A stretch of DNA of 64,000 nucleotides, from the NCBI GenBank assembly GCA_965267485.1, contig OZ254080.1, positions 2,542,001 through 2,606,000 of the forward strand, read 5' to 3'. A program made the translations under genes and the position numbers. Positions 1 to 8,664 of this stretch are shown here, in pieces. Source of the DNA: JANQJA01 sp965267485 (GTDB taxonomy: Bacteria; Pseudomonadota; Gammaproteobacteria; Pseudomonadales; Azotimanducaceae). The notes under the pieces are model-generated. The model was not told where the DNA came from. It saw only the letters and a list, made by a program, of their open reading frames with translations, and made no database searches. How positions within the stretch are numbered: the stretch's first letter is position 1; each line of letters starts with the position of its first letter.

Positions 1-1
1 T

Positions 2-811
2 CTCGACGTCGAGCGCATTACCCATGTCGTGAACTACGACATTCCGTACGACACCGAGGCCTACATTCACCGTATTGGCCGCACGGGCCGTGCCGGCCGC
101 GAGGGTGATGCCATCCTGTTTGTGACGCCGCGCGAACAGCGGATGCTGAGCGCCATCGAGCGCGCCACACGCCAGAAGATCGAGCCGCTCACCCTGCCTA
201 CGGTCGAGATGGTGAACGACAAGCGCGTTGCGGACTTCAAGCAGCAGATCACCGATACGCTCGCTGCCGGCGACACCGCGTTCTTCGCGCAACTGATCGA
301 GCAGTATCAGCGGGAGCACGACGTCTCGGCCACCGACGTTGCCGCGGCACTCGCCCGTATGATGGTGGGCAAAGACACCCTGCTGCTGGCAGAAAAGCCC
401 GGGAAGGCGACAAGGCCCGCGAAGCTCGATGCTGAAGGCAAATCGCGCGGCACTGAACGCAACACCCGTGGGAACGAGGGCAAACGTGGCGGCGGCAAGC
501 GGGCCAGCAAGGGCCAGTCGACACCACCCGATGGCTACGAGCGCTATCGCATCGAGGTCGGCTATGACCACGACGTGAAACCCGCGAATATCGTCGGCGC
601 GATTGCGAACGAGGCCGGCCTCGAAGGCGAGCACATCGGCCACATCGATATCTATGGCGCCTACAGCACGGTGGATCTGCCTGAGGGTATGCCCCGCGAC
701 ATCTTTCGGGCGCTGAAAAAGGTCTGGGTGTGTCAACGTCAGCTGAACATCACCCACGAGGTCGCGAGGCCCGCAAAGGCGCGCAAGCCTTCAAAGAAGA
801 AGCGAAACTGA
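2..811 (+). CDS. deaD: DEAD-box ATP-dependent RNA helicase, C-terminal part (DeaD/CsdA type)
   Basis: The gene is cut by the left edge; the reading frame is open from base 2. The visible 269 residues begin in helicase motif V (LDVERITHVVNYDIP) and continue through motif VI (HRIGRTGRAGR), which bind RNA and ATP. A variable region and a Lys/Arg/Gly-rich basic linker (about residues 135-175) follow, then a C-terminal DbpA-type RNA-binding fold starting near YERYRIEVGYDHDVKPANIV. A helicase core plus DbpA-like domain is the DeaD/CsdA architecture. These cytosolic helicases unwind structured RNA in ribosome assembly and mRNA decay at low temperature. The tail is a very basic run (KARKPSKKKRN). The stop lies 10 bases before the next gene. 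The conserved core motifs I-IV are outside the window. Confidence 0.93.
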   Translation, partial: LDVERITHVVNYDIPYDTEAYIHRIGRTGRAGREGDAILFVTPREQRMLSAIERATRQKIEPLTLPTVEMVNDKRVADFKQQITDTLAAGDTAFFAQLIEQYQREHDVSATDVAAALARMMVGKDTLLLAEKPGKATRPAKLDAEGKSRGTERNTRGNEGKRGGGKRASKGQSTPPDGYERYRIEVGYDHDVKPANIVGAIANEAGLEGEHIGHIDIYGAYSTVDLPEGMPRDIFRALKKVWVCQRQLNITHEVARPAKARKPSKKKRN

Positions 812-821
812 GGAGCAACTC

Positions 822-1748
822 ATGCGCATCGGAATCAACGGTACTGGCCTCGTTGCCCGTGCCTCGGTCGAGGCCATCACTGAAGACCTGAAGCGGGCGC
901 AGGCGCGGGGGTTCAGCAGCTACTGGCTGGCTGAACATCCCGTTGGCGGCCTCGACGCCACCACCGTGCTGGCGCTGGCAGCGCGGGACGTCCCGGATAT
1001 CGAGGTCGGCACCGCCGTTGTTCCGACCTTCCCCCGCCACCCCATGGCCCTCGCCGGGCAGGTGCTGACCACGACAAATGCGATCGGCCACCGCTTCACG
1101 CTGGGAGTCGGCCTTTCGCACGAGGTGATGATGGCCCAGCTCGGCATACCGTTTGAGCGCCCGATCCGGCATCTGCAGGAGTTCCTCTCGATTCTCGTGC
1201 CGCTGCTGAATGAGGGTCGGGTTTCGTTCAAGGGTGAACTCCTGAGCTGCGAGGCAGAATCGTTCTTCACGCCCACGCAGCCGTGCCCGGTTGTCGTTGC
1301 CGCGCTCGGCCCGCAGGCGCTCAAGGTTGCCGGGCGGCTCGCCGACGGCACCACGCTGGCCTGGGTCGGCCCCACAACGGTTGCTGAACACATCAAGCCC
1401 CGCATCAGTGAGGCGGCCGCCGGGGCAGGCAAGCCGGATCCCAGAATCATCGCGACGCTGCCCGTGTGCGTCACGGATGACGAAGCCGGCGTACGCGAAC
1501 GTATCGCACGGACGTTATCCATGTACGGCGAGCTGCCCTCCTACCGCGCGATGTTTGAACGTGAAGGTGTATCCGGCCCCGGGGAACTTGCGATTGTGGG
1601 CAGCGAAGCCCAGGTAGAAGACGGGATCGCTCGCATGGCAGCGGCGGGCGTAACAGATTTTGCGGCGTCGACGTTCGCGACCAACGCAGATGAGCGGCAG
1701 GCCACCGATGCCCTGCTCGAATCGCTCGCCTCCAAAAGCGCTACCTGA
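822..1748 (+). CDS. LLM-class (luciferase-like) flavin/F420-dependent oxidoreductase
   Basis: A 308-residue bacterial-luciferase-like TIM-barrel protein. It starts MRIGINGTGL, has the conserved stretch YWLAEHPVGGLDATTVLALA, and a GVGLSHEVM loop of the cofactor pocket. The sequence resembles the subfamily annotated as F420-dependent oxidoreductase of the MSMEG_4879 type, but cofactor choice (F420 or FMN) cannot be read from sequence alone. The ATG at 822 is preceded by GAGGAG. It follows the helicase by 10 bases on the same strand, probably by chance adjacency. The substrate is unknown. A second LLM protein lies at the right edge of the window. Confidence 0.85.
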   Translation: MRIGINGTGLVARASVEAITEDLKRAQARGFSSYWLAEHPVGGLDATTVLALAARDVPDIEVGTAVVPTFPRHPMALAGQVLTTTNAIGHRFTLGVGLSHEVMMAQLGIPFERPIRHLQEFLSILVPLLNEGRVSFKGELLSCEAESFFTPTQPCPVVVAALGPQALKVAGRLADGTTLAWVGPTTVAEHIKPRISEAAAGAGKPDPRIIATLPVCVTDDEAGVRERIARTLSMYGELPSYRAMFEREGVSGPGELAIVGSEAQVEDGIARMAAAGVTDFAASTFATNADERQATDALLESLASKSAT

Positions 1749-1757
1749 GGCCAGCGA

Positions 1758-2366
1758 CTAACAGGCGTTGCCAGGCGAGGCGTACCACATCGGACCATGG
1801 CCCTCGCCCGGCACATCGCGCCGACGCCAGCAGGTGACATTGCCCCAGGGGTCGACCCGGCGGATCACCAGATTGCCTTCGGCATCCGTGTATTCCGTGG
1901 TTGAGGCTCGCTGCGCGAAGCGACGCTGCAGCGTTGGCGGCCGCGTGAAGCGGTCCGGTGCAGCGGCGACCGCGGGAAAGTCGGTTGTGCTGAACGACCG
2001 CGGCCCCTCTGCTGCCGCCGGCGCCTGTCGCCCACGAACGGACTCCCGCGCCGATTCCAAAATCGCAGGTGAAAACCTGCGACGTGGCGGCGTGGGTTCA
2101 GCACTCCTCTCAGGTTCAGGCGCCGTGATCTCCTCTTTCTGAACCGCTTGAGCAGTTGGCTCGGGCAATGCCGACACCGGCCGAGCAGGCTCGGGGCGAT
2201 CCGATACTGGCCGTTGCGGCGCCAGCAGCCTGATTTCCAGCGCGCGCTTCAACGCCGCGGGTGCCGGCGCGCGCTTCCACGAAATCAGCGAGAGCAGCAA
2301 CGCATGCGCAAGCAGGGCGATCACAAAGGCAATCGCCATCGTTCGGTGTTGGAGCAATACGGGCAT
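1758..2366 (-). CDS. TonB-like single-pass membrane protein with proline-rich region
   Basis: About 202 residues. One N-terminal membrane helix (MAIAFVIALLAHALLLSL) is followed by a basic residue pair and a long Pro/Ala/Glu-rich segment, then a short C-terminal region containing TEYTDAEGNLVIRRVDPWGN and two cysteines near the end. The layout (inner-membrane anchor plus Pro-rich periplasmic spacer) resembles TonB or a TonB-like energy transducer, but the usual TonB C-terminal fold is not evident. The gene ends 9 bases from the LLM gene (convergent) and is divergent from the GDPD-like gene. ATG at 2366 was chosen over an upstream GTG at 2393 and an inner ATG at 2339; none has a strong ribosome binding site. 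Function unknown. Confidence 0.6.
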   Translation of the reverse strand: MPVLLQHRTMAIAFVIALLAHALLLSLISWKRAPAPAALKRALEIRLLAPQRPVSDRPEPARPVSALPEPTAQAVQKEEITAPEPERSAEPTPPRRRFSPAILESARESVRGRQAPAAAEGPRSFSTTDFPAVAAAPDRFTRPPTLQRRFAQRASTTEYTDAEGNLVIRRVDPWGNVTCWRRRDVPGEGHGPMWYASPGNAC

Positions 2367-2434
2367 GAAGGTTAGAGGCAGCGCGGCCCACACAGTTCCG
2401 CGCGAGGCGACACCTGTGGTTTACTCCCATCATC

Positions 2435-3283
2435 TTGAGCATTCCACGCTGGACAGGCTTCTTCTTCCTCGCGGTCGTCGCCACGGTCGCTGGCTGGCAA
2501 TTCGCGCTCGCGCAGGTCGAGCAGGCACTGGCGCAACGACACGACCCGGGGGTGTACAAGAGCTGCCACAAGATCTGGTCGGCACGTGGCACCTACGACG
2601 GCGCGGTAGAACAGAACACCATCGAAGCCTTCAATCGCGCCTTCGCCCACGGGGCATCCGGTGCCGAGGTCGACGTGTATTTCGACGTGGCCCTGGGGCG
2701 CTTCATCGTCGCACACGACGATCCCACGCAACGTGACAGAAAGGAGCGGCTGCTAACGCTGGAGGCTCTGCTGGATGCCACCGACCACAGCCGTTACTTC
2801 TGGGTCGACTTCAAGAACCTCGACAGGCTGAGCGACACCGAAACCATGCAGGCGATCAGGCGGCTTGAAGCCATTACGCGCCCGGCCGAGCGCCACTACC
2901 TGTACCTCGAAGGCTCCAACCCGCTCATGGTCGGCAAATACACGCGGGCAGGCTTCAACACTATCCTCGCGGCGCTCGCGATTCCCGACGACAGTTTCGC
3001 CGCCGGCTTCGTCAGCGATATCAACAAGCTGGTGTACTACTTCAGCGACGTCACGGTGCTTGCGTTCTACCAGACAAGACGCGGGACGCCCTACTTCGCC
3101 GAGAAGCTGGCCGAGGCATACCGCAACGTCCCGGTCTTTCTGTTCCACGTCGAAGACGATCCGTCCGCGATCGATGCGTTCCTGCCGCAGCAGAACATTC
3201 GCGTCATGCTGATCGGGCGTGATCTCAGCATCGAACGGTTCGAGCTGAATCACTGCCCGCCTCGGGAGGATGCCAGTTGGTGA
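2435..3283 (+). CDS. Glycerophosphodiester-phosphodiesterase-like protein, exported
   Basis: A 282-residue protein with an N-terminal hydrophobic signal or anchor (FFFLAVVATVAGWQFALA). The GDPD core is visible: SCHKIWSARG carries the first catalytic His, EQNTIEAFNRAF and GAEVDVYFD supply the metal-binding acidic residues, and FIVAHDD the second His. The family hydrolyses glycerophosphodiesters such as deacylated phospholipids. Here HRG is replaced by HKI with a short insert before the Arg-Gly, so this is a divergent member. The start is a TTG. Its last 34 bases overlap the end of the convergent LTA-synthase-like gene. Presence beside a phosphoglycerol-type transferase suggests a shared role in envelope glycerophosphate chemistry (inference). 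Confidence 0.7.
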   Translation: MSIPRWTGFFFLAVVATVAGWQFALAQVEQALAQRHDPGVYKSCHKIWSARGTYDGAVEQNTIEAFNRAFAHGASGAEVDVYFDVALGRFIVAHDDPTQRDRKERLLTLEALLDATDHSRYFWVDFKNLDRLSDTETMQAIRRLEAITRPAERHYLYLEGSNPLMVGKYTRAGFNTILAALAIPDDSFAAGFVSDINKLVYYFSDVTVLAFYQTRRGTPYFAEKLAEAYRNVPVFLFHVEDDPSAIDAFLPQQNIRVMLIGRDLSIERFELNHCPPREDASW

Positions 3284-5211
3284 CTGCGCCGTGCGGCCGG
3301 AGCGATCCGGTAGCCATCGCGATATAGCAGCCCGGGCAGCTTGGCCCAGGCCAGCCCTTCGCGTTGAAGCGCCGCATCATCAGGCGCCGGCGAGAGCGCC
3401 TCGCCGTCAAACGTAAAGGTCTGCGCCGGCTTGCCAGGCTGATGGACAGCAATGCGATTACCGCGCATGAAGGCATGGTTGTTGCCATATTGCATGACGG
3501 CCCGGCCCGGTTCGTCGTCTGGAAGGCGCAGCACGCTGTATCCGGGCGCCGGCGCCGTAAACGAGACGCCCGCCAGCGACAGGAGCGTCGGCATCAGATC
3601 GATCTGGCTCACGACCCTGCCTTCTTCGCGCTGCGGCACACCCTCCCCAAGAATGAGGCCCGGAATCCGGTAGCTGTCGACCGGCACGAGGTCACGGGCC
3701 GACGGTCGCTCATCGTGATCCGCGACAATCAGGAACAAGGTGTCATCCCAGTAGTTCGATGCCTTCGCGGCCCGGATGTACTCGCCCAGCGCGTGGTCCG
3801 CATACTTCACCGCGTTCAGGCGGGTCTGTTTCGGCGTCTCGTAGAGTTCGATCTCACCGTCGGGGAACTCGAACGGCGTGTGGAAGGACGACGAGAACAT
3901 CAATGCGAAGAACGGTTCGCGCTGCTGCTTCAGGTGACGATCGGCAAAACGGAACAGATCGCCGTCTGACGCTCCCCACACGCCGACGAACTCGGCATCT
4001 TCCATATCCTCGATGTCGTATGCCTCGTGAAAACCGTTGGCGAGAAAGAATCCCTTCATGTTGTCGAAGTGGCTCTCGCCGCCGTAGAAAAAGAGGTTGG
4101 TGTAGCCCTTCTCCTCCAGCGTGCGCGCAAACGTGTAGAAGCCGTTCTGTGAACCACTCAGCTTCAGCACGCTGCGCGACGCCGACGGCGGAAATCCGGC
4201 GACGATGGCCTCGAGGCCCCGCGCAGAGCGAATACCGGTGGCAAACAGGTTGGTGAACCAGAGCCCCTCCCGCGACAGCGCATCGATGTTGGGCGTGAGC
4301 GGCAGGCCGCCGAGCGAGCCCACAAAGCGCGCGCCCAGGCTTTCTTCGACGATCACGACAATATTCTTTCTGCGGCCCGAGACTGCCGGGAAGAATCGCT
4401 CCGTGGTGCCGCCCTCCTCGAACTGTGCGTCCGGCAACCGCAGCGAGCGGCGAAACGTGCTCACCACGTCCGCCGGCGCAAGATCACCATAATCGTTCTC
4501 ACCAAATCGCTCATGCCGCAGGGAGTAAACCGCGTACGCCAGGCTGTAGGTGCTGTTGAGCACCATCTCGTTGACCATCTGGTCGCCCGAGAACGCAACC
4601 ATCGACGGGTTGAGCGGGCGATGCCCGAGCGATGACCTTGCACCGAGCGCAAGCAAGGGGATCAGCAGTACGAGCATGAAGCGGGCCGGGAGCCTGCCAA
4701 TCGGGCTCACGTGCATCCAGCCACTCCGCCACAGCCAGCCGATCACTGTGATTGGCAACAGCACGGCGACCACCGAGGCCAGCAAGTATCCCTCGAACAG
4801 CAGCCCGAACACCTCGCCGGGCCGGTTGAGGTATTCGAAGAAGATGCGGCCCGGCCGCATGCCGAAGAAGTCCATGTAGGTCGGCGTGACGGTCTCCATG
4901 AACACAACAATGGCGCCCCCCGCCAGCAGCCACGCCGTGGCCACCGCCTCAAATATGCCGGCTTGCAGGAATCCGGGCAGGCAGAGATACACGAGAAAGA
5001 GCGGCAGGATCAGCATGCTCGCCAGCGCGATATCGACACGGGCGCCGTTCGCCAGTACGGTGAGCGCGGCCGAGACGCTCTCGACATGCCCGGCATGCAG
5101 CGTCATCAGCAGCAGACGGTTGCCCGCGGCGACGACCAGGGTCAGCGCCAGAAAGACAGCAAACGGGCGCGCCGCTGATAGCGCGTCAGCGTGGGGATTC
5201 GCGGCAGTCAC
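3250..5211 (-). CDS. LTA synthase-family membrane phosphotransferase (sulfatase fold)
   Basis: A 653-residue protein. Residues 1-190 hold about five membrane helices; residues from about 280 to 565 form a periplasmic alkaline-phosphatase/sulfatase fold. Visible metal and catalytic elements are VIVEES (Glu near 290), the nucleophile region ATGIRSARGLEA with Ser 329 at the place normally held by Thr, GGESHFDNM, and LIVADHDERP. LTA-synthase-like enzymes transfer phosphoglycerol or phosphoethanolamine from phospholipid to an envelope glycan; in Gram-negatives they modify periplasmic glucans or lipid A. The acceptor here is unknown. The Ser-for-Thr swap is conservative. The gene may form an operon with the monooxygenase upstream (6-base gap). 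Confidence 0.85.
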   Translation of the reverse strand: MTAANPHADALSAARPFAVFLALTLVVAAGNRLLLMTLHAGHVESVSAALTVLANGARVDIALASMLILPLFLVYLCLPGFLQAGIFEAVATAWLLAGGAIVVFMETVTPTYMDFFGMRPGRIFFEYLNRPGEVFGLLFEGYLLASVVAVLLPITVIGWLWRSGWMHVSPIGRLPARFMLVLLIPLLALGARSSLGHRPLNPSMVAFSGDQMVNEMVLNSTYSLAYAVYSLRHERFGENDYGDLAPADVVSTFRRSLRLPDAQFEEGGTTERFFPAVSGRRKNIVVIVEESLGARFVGSLGGLPLTPNIDALSREGLWFTNLFATGIRSARGLEAIVAGFPPSASRSVLKLSGSQNGFYTFARTLEEKGYTNLFFYGGESHFDNMKGFFLANGFHEAYDIEDMEDAEFVGVWGASDGDLFRFADRHLKQQREPFFALMFSSSFHTPFEFPDGEIELYETPKQTRLNAVKYADHALGEYIRAAKASNYWDDTLFLIVADHDERPSARDLVPVDSYRIPGLILGEGVPQREEGRVVSQIDLMPTLLSLAGVSFTAPAPGYSVLRLPDDEPGRAVMQYGNNHAFMRGNRIAVHQPGKPAQTFTFDGEALSPAPDDAALQREGLAWAKLPGLLYRDGYRIAPAARRSHQLASSRGGQ

Positions 5212-5217
5212 GTCAGA

Positions 5218-6708
5218 TCACTTCAGCAACTGGTAGTCGCCAAGGCGAAACCACTTTCGCGAGAAGATGAAGTTGACGACCGACTCGGGCGAGAGACTCG
5301 TGACCTCGCCGGTCATGTTCTTGCGGTAGAACGCCGTGCAGTTGCCTGATTGCCAGACGGTCAGGCGCATCCGCCGCTTCATCTTCTCGACATAGCGTTG
5401 CTGAAGGCCGGCCTTCGGCTCGATCGCGCCGATGCGGTTGTCTTTCTTCACCGCGCATATCGCCTGCACCACGTAGCTCGCCATGGCTTCCATGTACGAA
5501 ATCTGTGAGCTGTGCCCGGTGCCTGTGTTGGGGCCGTTGATCTTGAAGTAGTTCGGGTAGCCGGCGACGGTAATGCCCTTGTACGAGACCGCCTCGGTCT
5601 CCCACTCCCGGTTCAGGCTTCGGCCGCCGAGGCCAGTGACCTCGAACGTGAGCGCCCTCGACATGTCGGAGTAGGCGTAGAAGCCGGTGGCAAAGACGAT
5701 GACATCGAGCGGGATATCCTTGCCGTCTTTCGTCCGGATGCCATTTGGCGTGATGCATTCGATGCCACCGATCTCGACGTCGACGTTGTTACGCGCGAGC
5801 GCGGGCAGGTAAGTGTTCGTCGGAATGACGCGGCGACAGCCCAGTTCGTAGTCCGGCATCATGTGGCACCGCAGCGCTTCGTCGTCGATGTATTTCTCGA
5901 GGTTTTTCTTCAGCGTGCGTTCGTACCCGCGCTTGATGAGCTTGCTCAGCGTCTGCGTGAACGGATAGCGGCGAAAGCCGAAGAACCTGACCTCATGAAT
6001 CCCGAATACCACCAGACGGTTGAGATGCCTGATGCCAGGCAGCGCCCTGAACCATCGCTCCAGCGCGCCGTACTGGCGGTCCGAGCGCGGAATGATCCAC
6101 TGCGCCCTGCCCATGAACAGTGCGAGCTTGCCGACCTGACCGACGATCGCCGGGACGACCTGCGCGGCTGAGCAGCCCGAGCCAATAACGCCCACCCGCT
6201 TGCCCGCGAGCGACACACTGTGGTCCCACTGCCCGGTATGGAATGCAGCGCCCTTGAAAGACTCGATACCGTCAATATGCGGGATGTGCGGGTTGGCCAG
6301 CACGCCGCTGGTATCGACGACGAACCGCGCCTCGTACTGCTCACCGGACGCCACGTCGACGTGCCAGGTGAGCGTCTGCTCGTTGAACGTGACGGTAGCC
6401 ACGGTCTGCCGCGTCCTGATGGCTTTGCGCAGGTCAAACCTGTCGATGATGTGATTCGTGTACGCCAGCAGTTCGCCTTGTGGCGCGTAGCGCTTGGTAA
6501 ACCGGTACGGAATGAAGGAAATCGAGTAGAGCGCCGTCGGAATGTCGACCTCGGCGCCGGGATAGGCGTTGTCGCGCCACGTGCCGCCAGGCTCGTCGCT
6601 CCGCTCCAGCAGCACGAAGTCATCAATGCCGCGTTTCTTCAGCCCAATCGCAGCCAGCAGGCCCGAGAACCCCGAGCCGATGATGACGGTTTCAACCAAC
6701 TGGCGCAT
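5218..6708 (-). CDS. Flavin-containing (Baeyer-Villiger type) monooxygenase
   Basis: About 496 residues. The N-terminal FAD Rossmann motif is VIIGSGFSGLLAAIGL, a second dinucleotide motif is VGVIGSGCSAAQVV, and the class B monooxygenase fingerprint is recognisable as FKGAAFHTGQWDH. The ATD-like segment VIVFATGFYAYSD lies in the C-terminal half. Such enzymes use NADPH and O2 to insert oxygen next to a ketone, or to hydroxylate; typical substrates are cyclic ketones, steroids or long-chain ketones. ATG at 6708 (MRQLVETVIIGSG) places the FAD motif at the usual distance from the N-terminus; an upstream in-frame start at 6792 would add 28 residues. Divergent from the PhyH operon. Confidence 0.88.
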   Translation of the reverse strand: MRQLVETVIIGSGFSGLLAAIGLKKRGIDDFVLLERSDEPGGTWRDNAYPGAEVDIPTALYSISFIPYRFTKRYAPQGELLAYTNHIIDRFDLRKAIRTRQTVATVTFNEQTLTWHVDVASGEQYEARFVVDTSGVLANPHIPHIDGIESFKGAAFHTGQWDHSVSLAGKRVGVIGSGCSAAQVVPAIVGQVGKLALFMGRAQWIIPRSDRQYGALERWFRALPGIRHLNRLVVFGIHEVRFFGFRRYPFTQTLSKLIKRGYERTLKKNLEKYIDDEALRCHMMPDYELGCRRVIPTNTYLPALARNNVDVEIGGIECITPNGIRTKDGKDIPLDVIVFATGFYAYSDMSRALTFEVTGLGGRSLNREWETEAVSYKGITVAGYPNYFKINGPNTGTGHSSQISYMEAMASYVVQAICAVKKDNRIGAIEPKAGLQQRYVEKMKRRMRLTVWQSGNCTAFYRKNMTGEVTSLSPESVVNFIFSRKWFRLGDYQLLK

Positions 6709-6845
6709 GTGACCTTCGACCTTCCAGGTGTGCATCAAGACCCGTTGGATGCACCCCAGCAGAAAATCATTCGCGCCACCTGCGACATTCAACAGGTCGT
6801 CTCGCCGCCCGAACCGCTTACAATGGGCCTTCAGGAGGGAACCCC

Positions 6846-8096
6846 ATGATCACGCTACCGCATCATGCCGAATTTCTGTCGGATCGCTGGCTCGAGGCAG
6901 CCGGCCAATGGCTCGACAAGAACATCCCCAACCGCCCGGAACTGAAGGGCCAGCCGTTTTCGGTGAGTGAACGGTTCAAGGACGCGCCACCCCATCTTGA
7001 ACTCAAGGATGACGTCGCGACCTGGTCGGTCACCTTTGATGGTGAGAAGGCCACGGTCTCCCGCGCATTCAAGGCCGATGCCGACGTCGTGATCGAGGGC
7101 GTCTATCAGGCAGCGCTCATGGCGGCGCAAACGGTGGGCGCCATCACACCCCGCGTCATGGCGCGGCAGATCCGGGAGATCGAGAACATCTTCGGCAAGG
7201 GCGCGATCAGCCAGCGTGGCGAATTGGCGCAAGGCGCCGCGCAGGTGATGGGCCTCTTGCACGATCACATGGCGCGGATGACCGTCGAGAACCCGGATAT
7301 CGCCCACCGCGCAAGAGCGCTCGGCATCGCCGACAACGTGCGTGAGGTCGAGGAGAAAGGATACACGGTGCTCGAGAACGCGATCTCCCCCGAGTTCGCT
7401 GACGAGGTGCGGGAGGCGACGCTGCGCGCCCTGCTGCCCCATCATCACTTTCAGCTGCAATGGATGCTGTATCACGGCGTCGAGTTCGAGCGGCTGGTGC
7501 AGAACCCACAGCTAATGACGCTGATTGACGCCTCACTCGGGCGCGGTGCCTGTATCGCCTCTATCAGCTCCATCAAGAAGGGGTCGGGCCCGGGTGTCAT
7601 TCCAATGCATACCGACTACTCGATGGTGCCGGAGCCCTACCCGGAGTTCGCCATGACCGGTGTTGGGGTCTGGGCGCTGGAAGACTGGACGGTCGACGCC
7701 GGCCCCACGTGGATCGTGCCCGGCAGCCACAAACTCCGCCGCGGACCAAAGCCCGGTGAGCAGGCTGAGGGCGTCCCCATCGAGATGCCGAAAGGCTCAG
7801 TGGTCTATTTCACCCACGGCGTCTGGCACTGGCAGGGTGATCGCACCGCGCCGGGCGACCGGGTGACAATTCATTCGCACTTCAACCGCGGTATCCTGCG
7901 CGGGCTGGAGCCGAAGAAGGTCGACGTGCAGATGATGCATCGCAATCCGCCGCGCCTTGGCGAGATGCTTGGCGAGGACGACTGGTTCGACAAGCTGAAC
8001 GAATATGGCCGTGACCAGCTTCGCGCCGGCTACATGATCAAACTGCACGACTTCACCAACAAGCGTCTCGAGGCGCTGCTCAACGCAACAGGTTAA
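6846..8096 (+). CDS. SCP2-like domain fused to phytanoyl-CoA dioxygenase (PhyH) domain
   Basis: A 416-residue, apparently soluble protein. Residues about 40-135 look like a lipid-carrying SCP2-type domain (WSVTFDGEKATVSRAF, ADVVIEGVYQAALM). Residues about 165-410 form a PhyH-type Fe(II)/2-oxoglutarate dioxygenase: the iron triad is visible as His255 and Asp257 in PMHTDYSM and His328 in HGVWHWQGDR, with Arg339 available for 2-oxoglutarate. The family hydroxylates lipid or acyl substrates. ATG at 6846 follows AGGAGGG. It ends 9 bases before the selenoprotein ATG, so the two are probably cotranscribed. The SCP2 assignment is weaker than the PhyH one. Confidence 0.82.
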   Translation: MITLPHHAEFLSDRWLEAAGQWLDKNIPNRPELKGQPFSVSERFKDAPPHLELKDDVATWSVTFDGEKATVSRAFKADADVVIEGVYQAALMAAQTVGAITPRVMARQIREIENIFGKGAISQRGELAQGAAQVMGLLHDHMARMTVENPDIAHRARALGIADNVREVEEKGYTVLENAISPEFADEVREATLRALLPHHHFQLQWMLYHGVEFERLVQNPQLMTLIDASLGRGACIASISSIKKGSGPGVIPMHTDYSMVPEPYPEFAMTGVGVWALEDWTVDAGPTWIVPGSHKLRRGPKPGEQAEGVPIEMPKGSVVYFTHGVWHWQGDRTAPGDRVTIHSHFNRGILRGLEPKKVDVQMMHRNPPRLGEMLGEDDWFDKLNEYGRDQLRAGYMIKLHDFTNKRLEALLNATG

Positions 8097-8105
8097 TTGA
8101 ACACG

Positions 8106-8642
8106 ATGGCAAGAATCAGACTGCTCCCCAACGAGGAACTCGATGACGCAACTCGCGCCGTGGTCGAGGCCATGGAAGCGAATGGCCAAGACACCTCCAC
8201 GACTCGGGGCCTTGCGAATGCGCAGGCGTTCTTCAACAGCTACTTCCAGTTTTACGGCCCTGCCCGTGAAGGTCGCTCGATCTCCGCAGAGTTGATCGAG
8301 ATGGTGAGACTGCGCATCGCGCGCCACAACGATTGCTTCACCTGACTCAACATTCGACTCCTGCAGTCTGCAGGAGACCTGACGGAAGAAAAGATATCGC
8401 GGCTCGATCTCGATAAGCCGCTCGACGGGTTTTCGAAGGCAGAGTTGCTGGCGATCGAATACGCCGACCGCATGGCAACGGACCATCACAACATGGACGA
8501 CGCCTTCTTCGAGCGGCTGCGCTCGGTGTTCACCGATGAGCAGGTGCTGGAACTCGGCATGATGATCGGCCAGTTCATCGGGTTTGGCCGATTGTTGATG
8601 GTGCTGGACCTCGAATCAAAGTTCTGCCCGATCGACGAATGA
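8106..8642 (+). CDS. AhpD/carboxymuconolactone-decarboxylase-like selenoprotein (TGA at 8343-8345 read as Sec)
   Basis: The frame runs from ATG 8106 to TGA 8640-8642, about 178 residues, with one internal TGA at 8343-8345. The first part ends ELIEMVRLRIARHNDCFT, and the same frame continues LNIRLLQSAGDLTEEK without a gap. In AhpD and carboxymuconolactone-decarboxylase-like proteins this helix carries the redox CxxC; here it reads Cys77-Phe-Thr-Sec80, so TGA replaces exactly the second cysteine. A perfect hairpin with a GUC loop starts 13 bases after the TGA, as expected for a bacterial SECIS. AhpD-like selenoproteins are known in bacteria. A likely role is peroxidase, peroxiredoxin-reductant or thiol redox activity. 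A nonsense mutation is the main alternative but would not explain the hairpin. A TTG at 8097 is another possible start. Confidence 0.85.
8358..8376 (+). promoter_or_regulatory. SECIS-like hairpin downstream of the in-frame TGA
   Basis: CTCCTGCA-GTC-TGCAGGAG forms a perfect 8-bp stem with a GUC apical loop. The loop G and U lie 21 and 22 bases after the TGA at 8343-8345. From memory, the E. coli fdhF SECIS has a UGCA-GGUC-UGCA apical stem-loop with its loop GU about 20-21 bases after the UGA, so both sequence and spacing agree. In bacteria this element lies within the coding region and binds SelB carrying Sec-tRNA. It encodes Leu-Leu-Gln-Ser-Ala-Gly here. Confidence 0.8.
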
Positions 8643-8664
8643 CTCATCTACAGAGAGTGCAACA

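Noticed and set aside
8097..8642. Two separate genes (an 82-residue CMD fragment and a 65-residue downstream protein), or a pseudogene
   Set aside because: Both parts share one frame with no indel, conserved family sequence continues through the break, TGA replaces the second Cys of CxxC, and a SECIS-like hairpin follows at the right distance.
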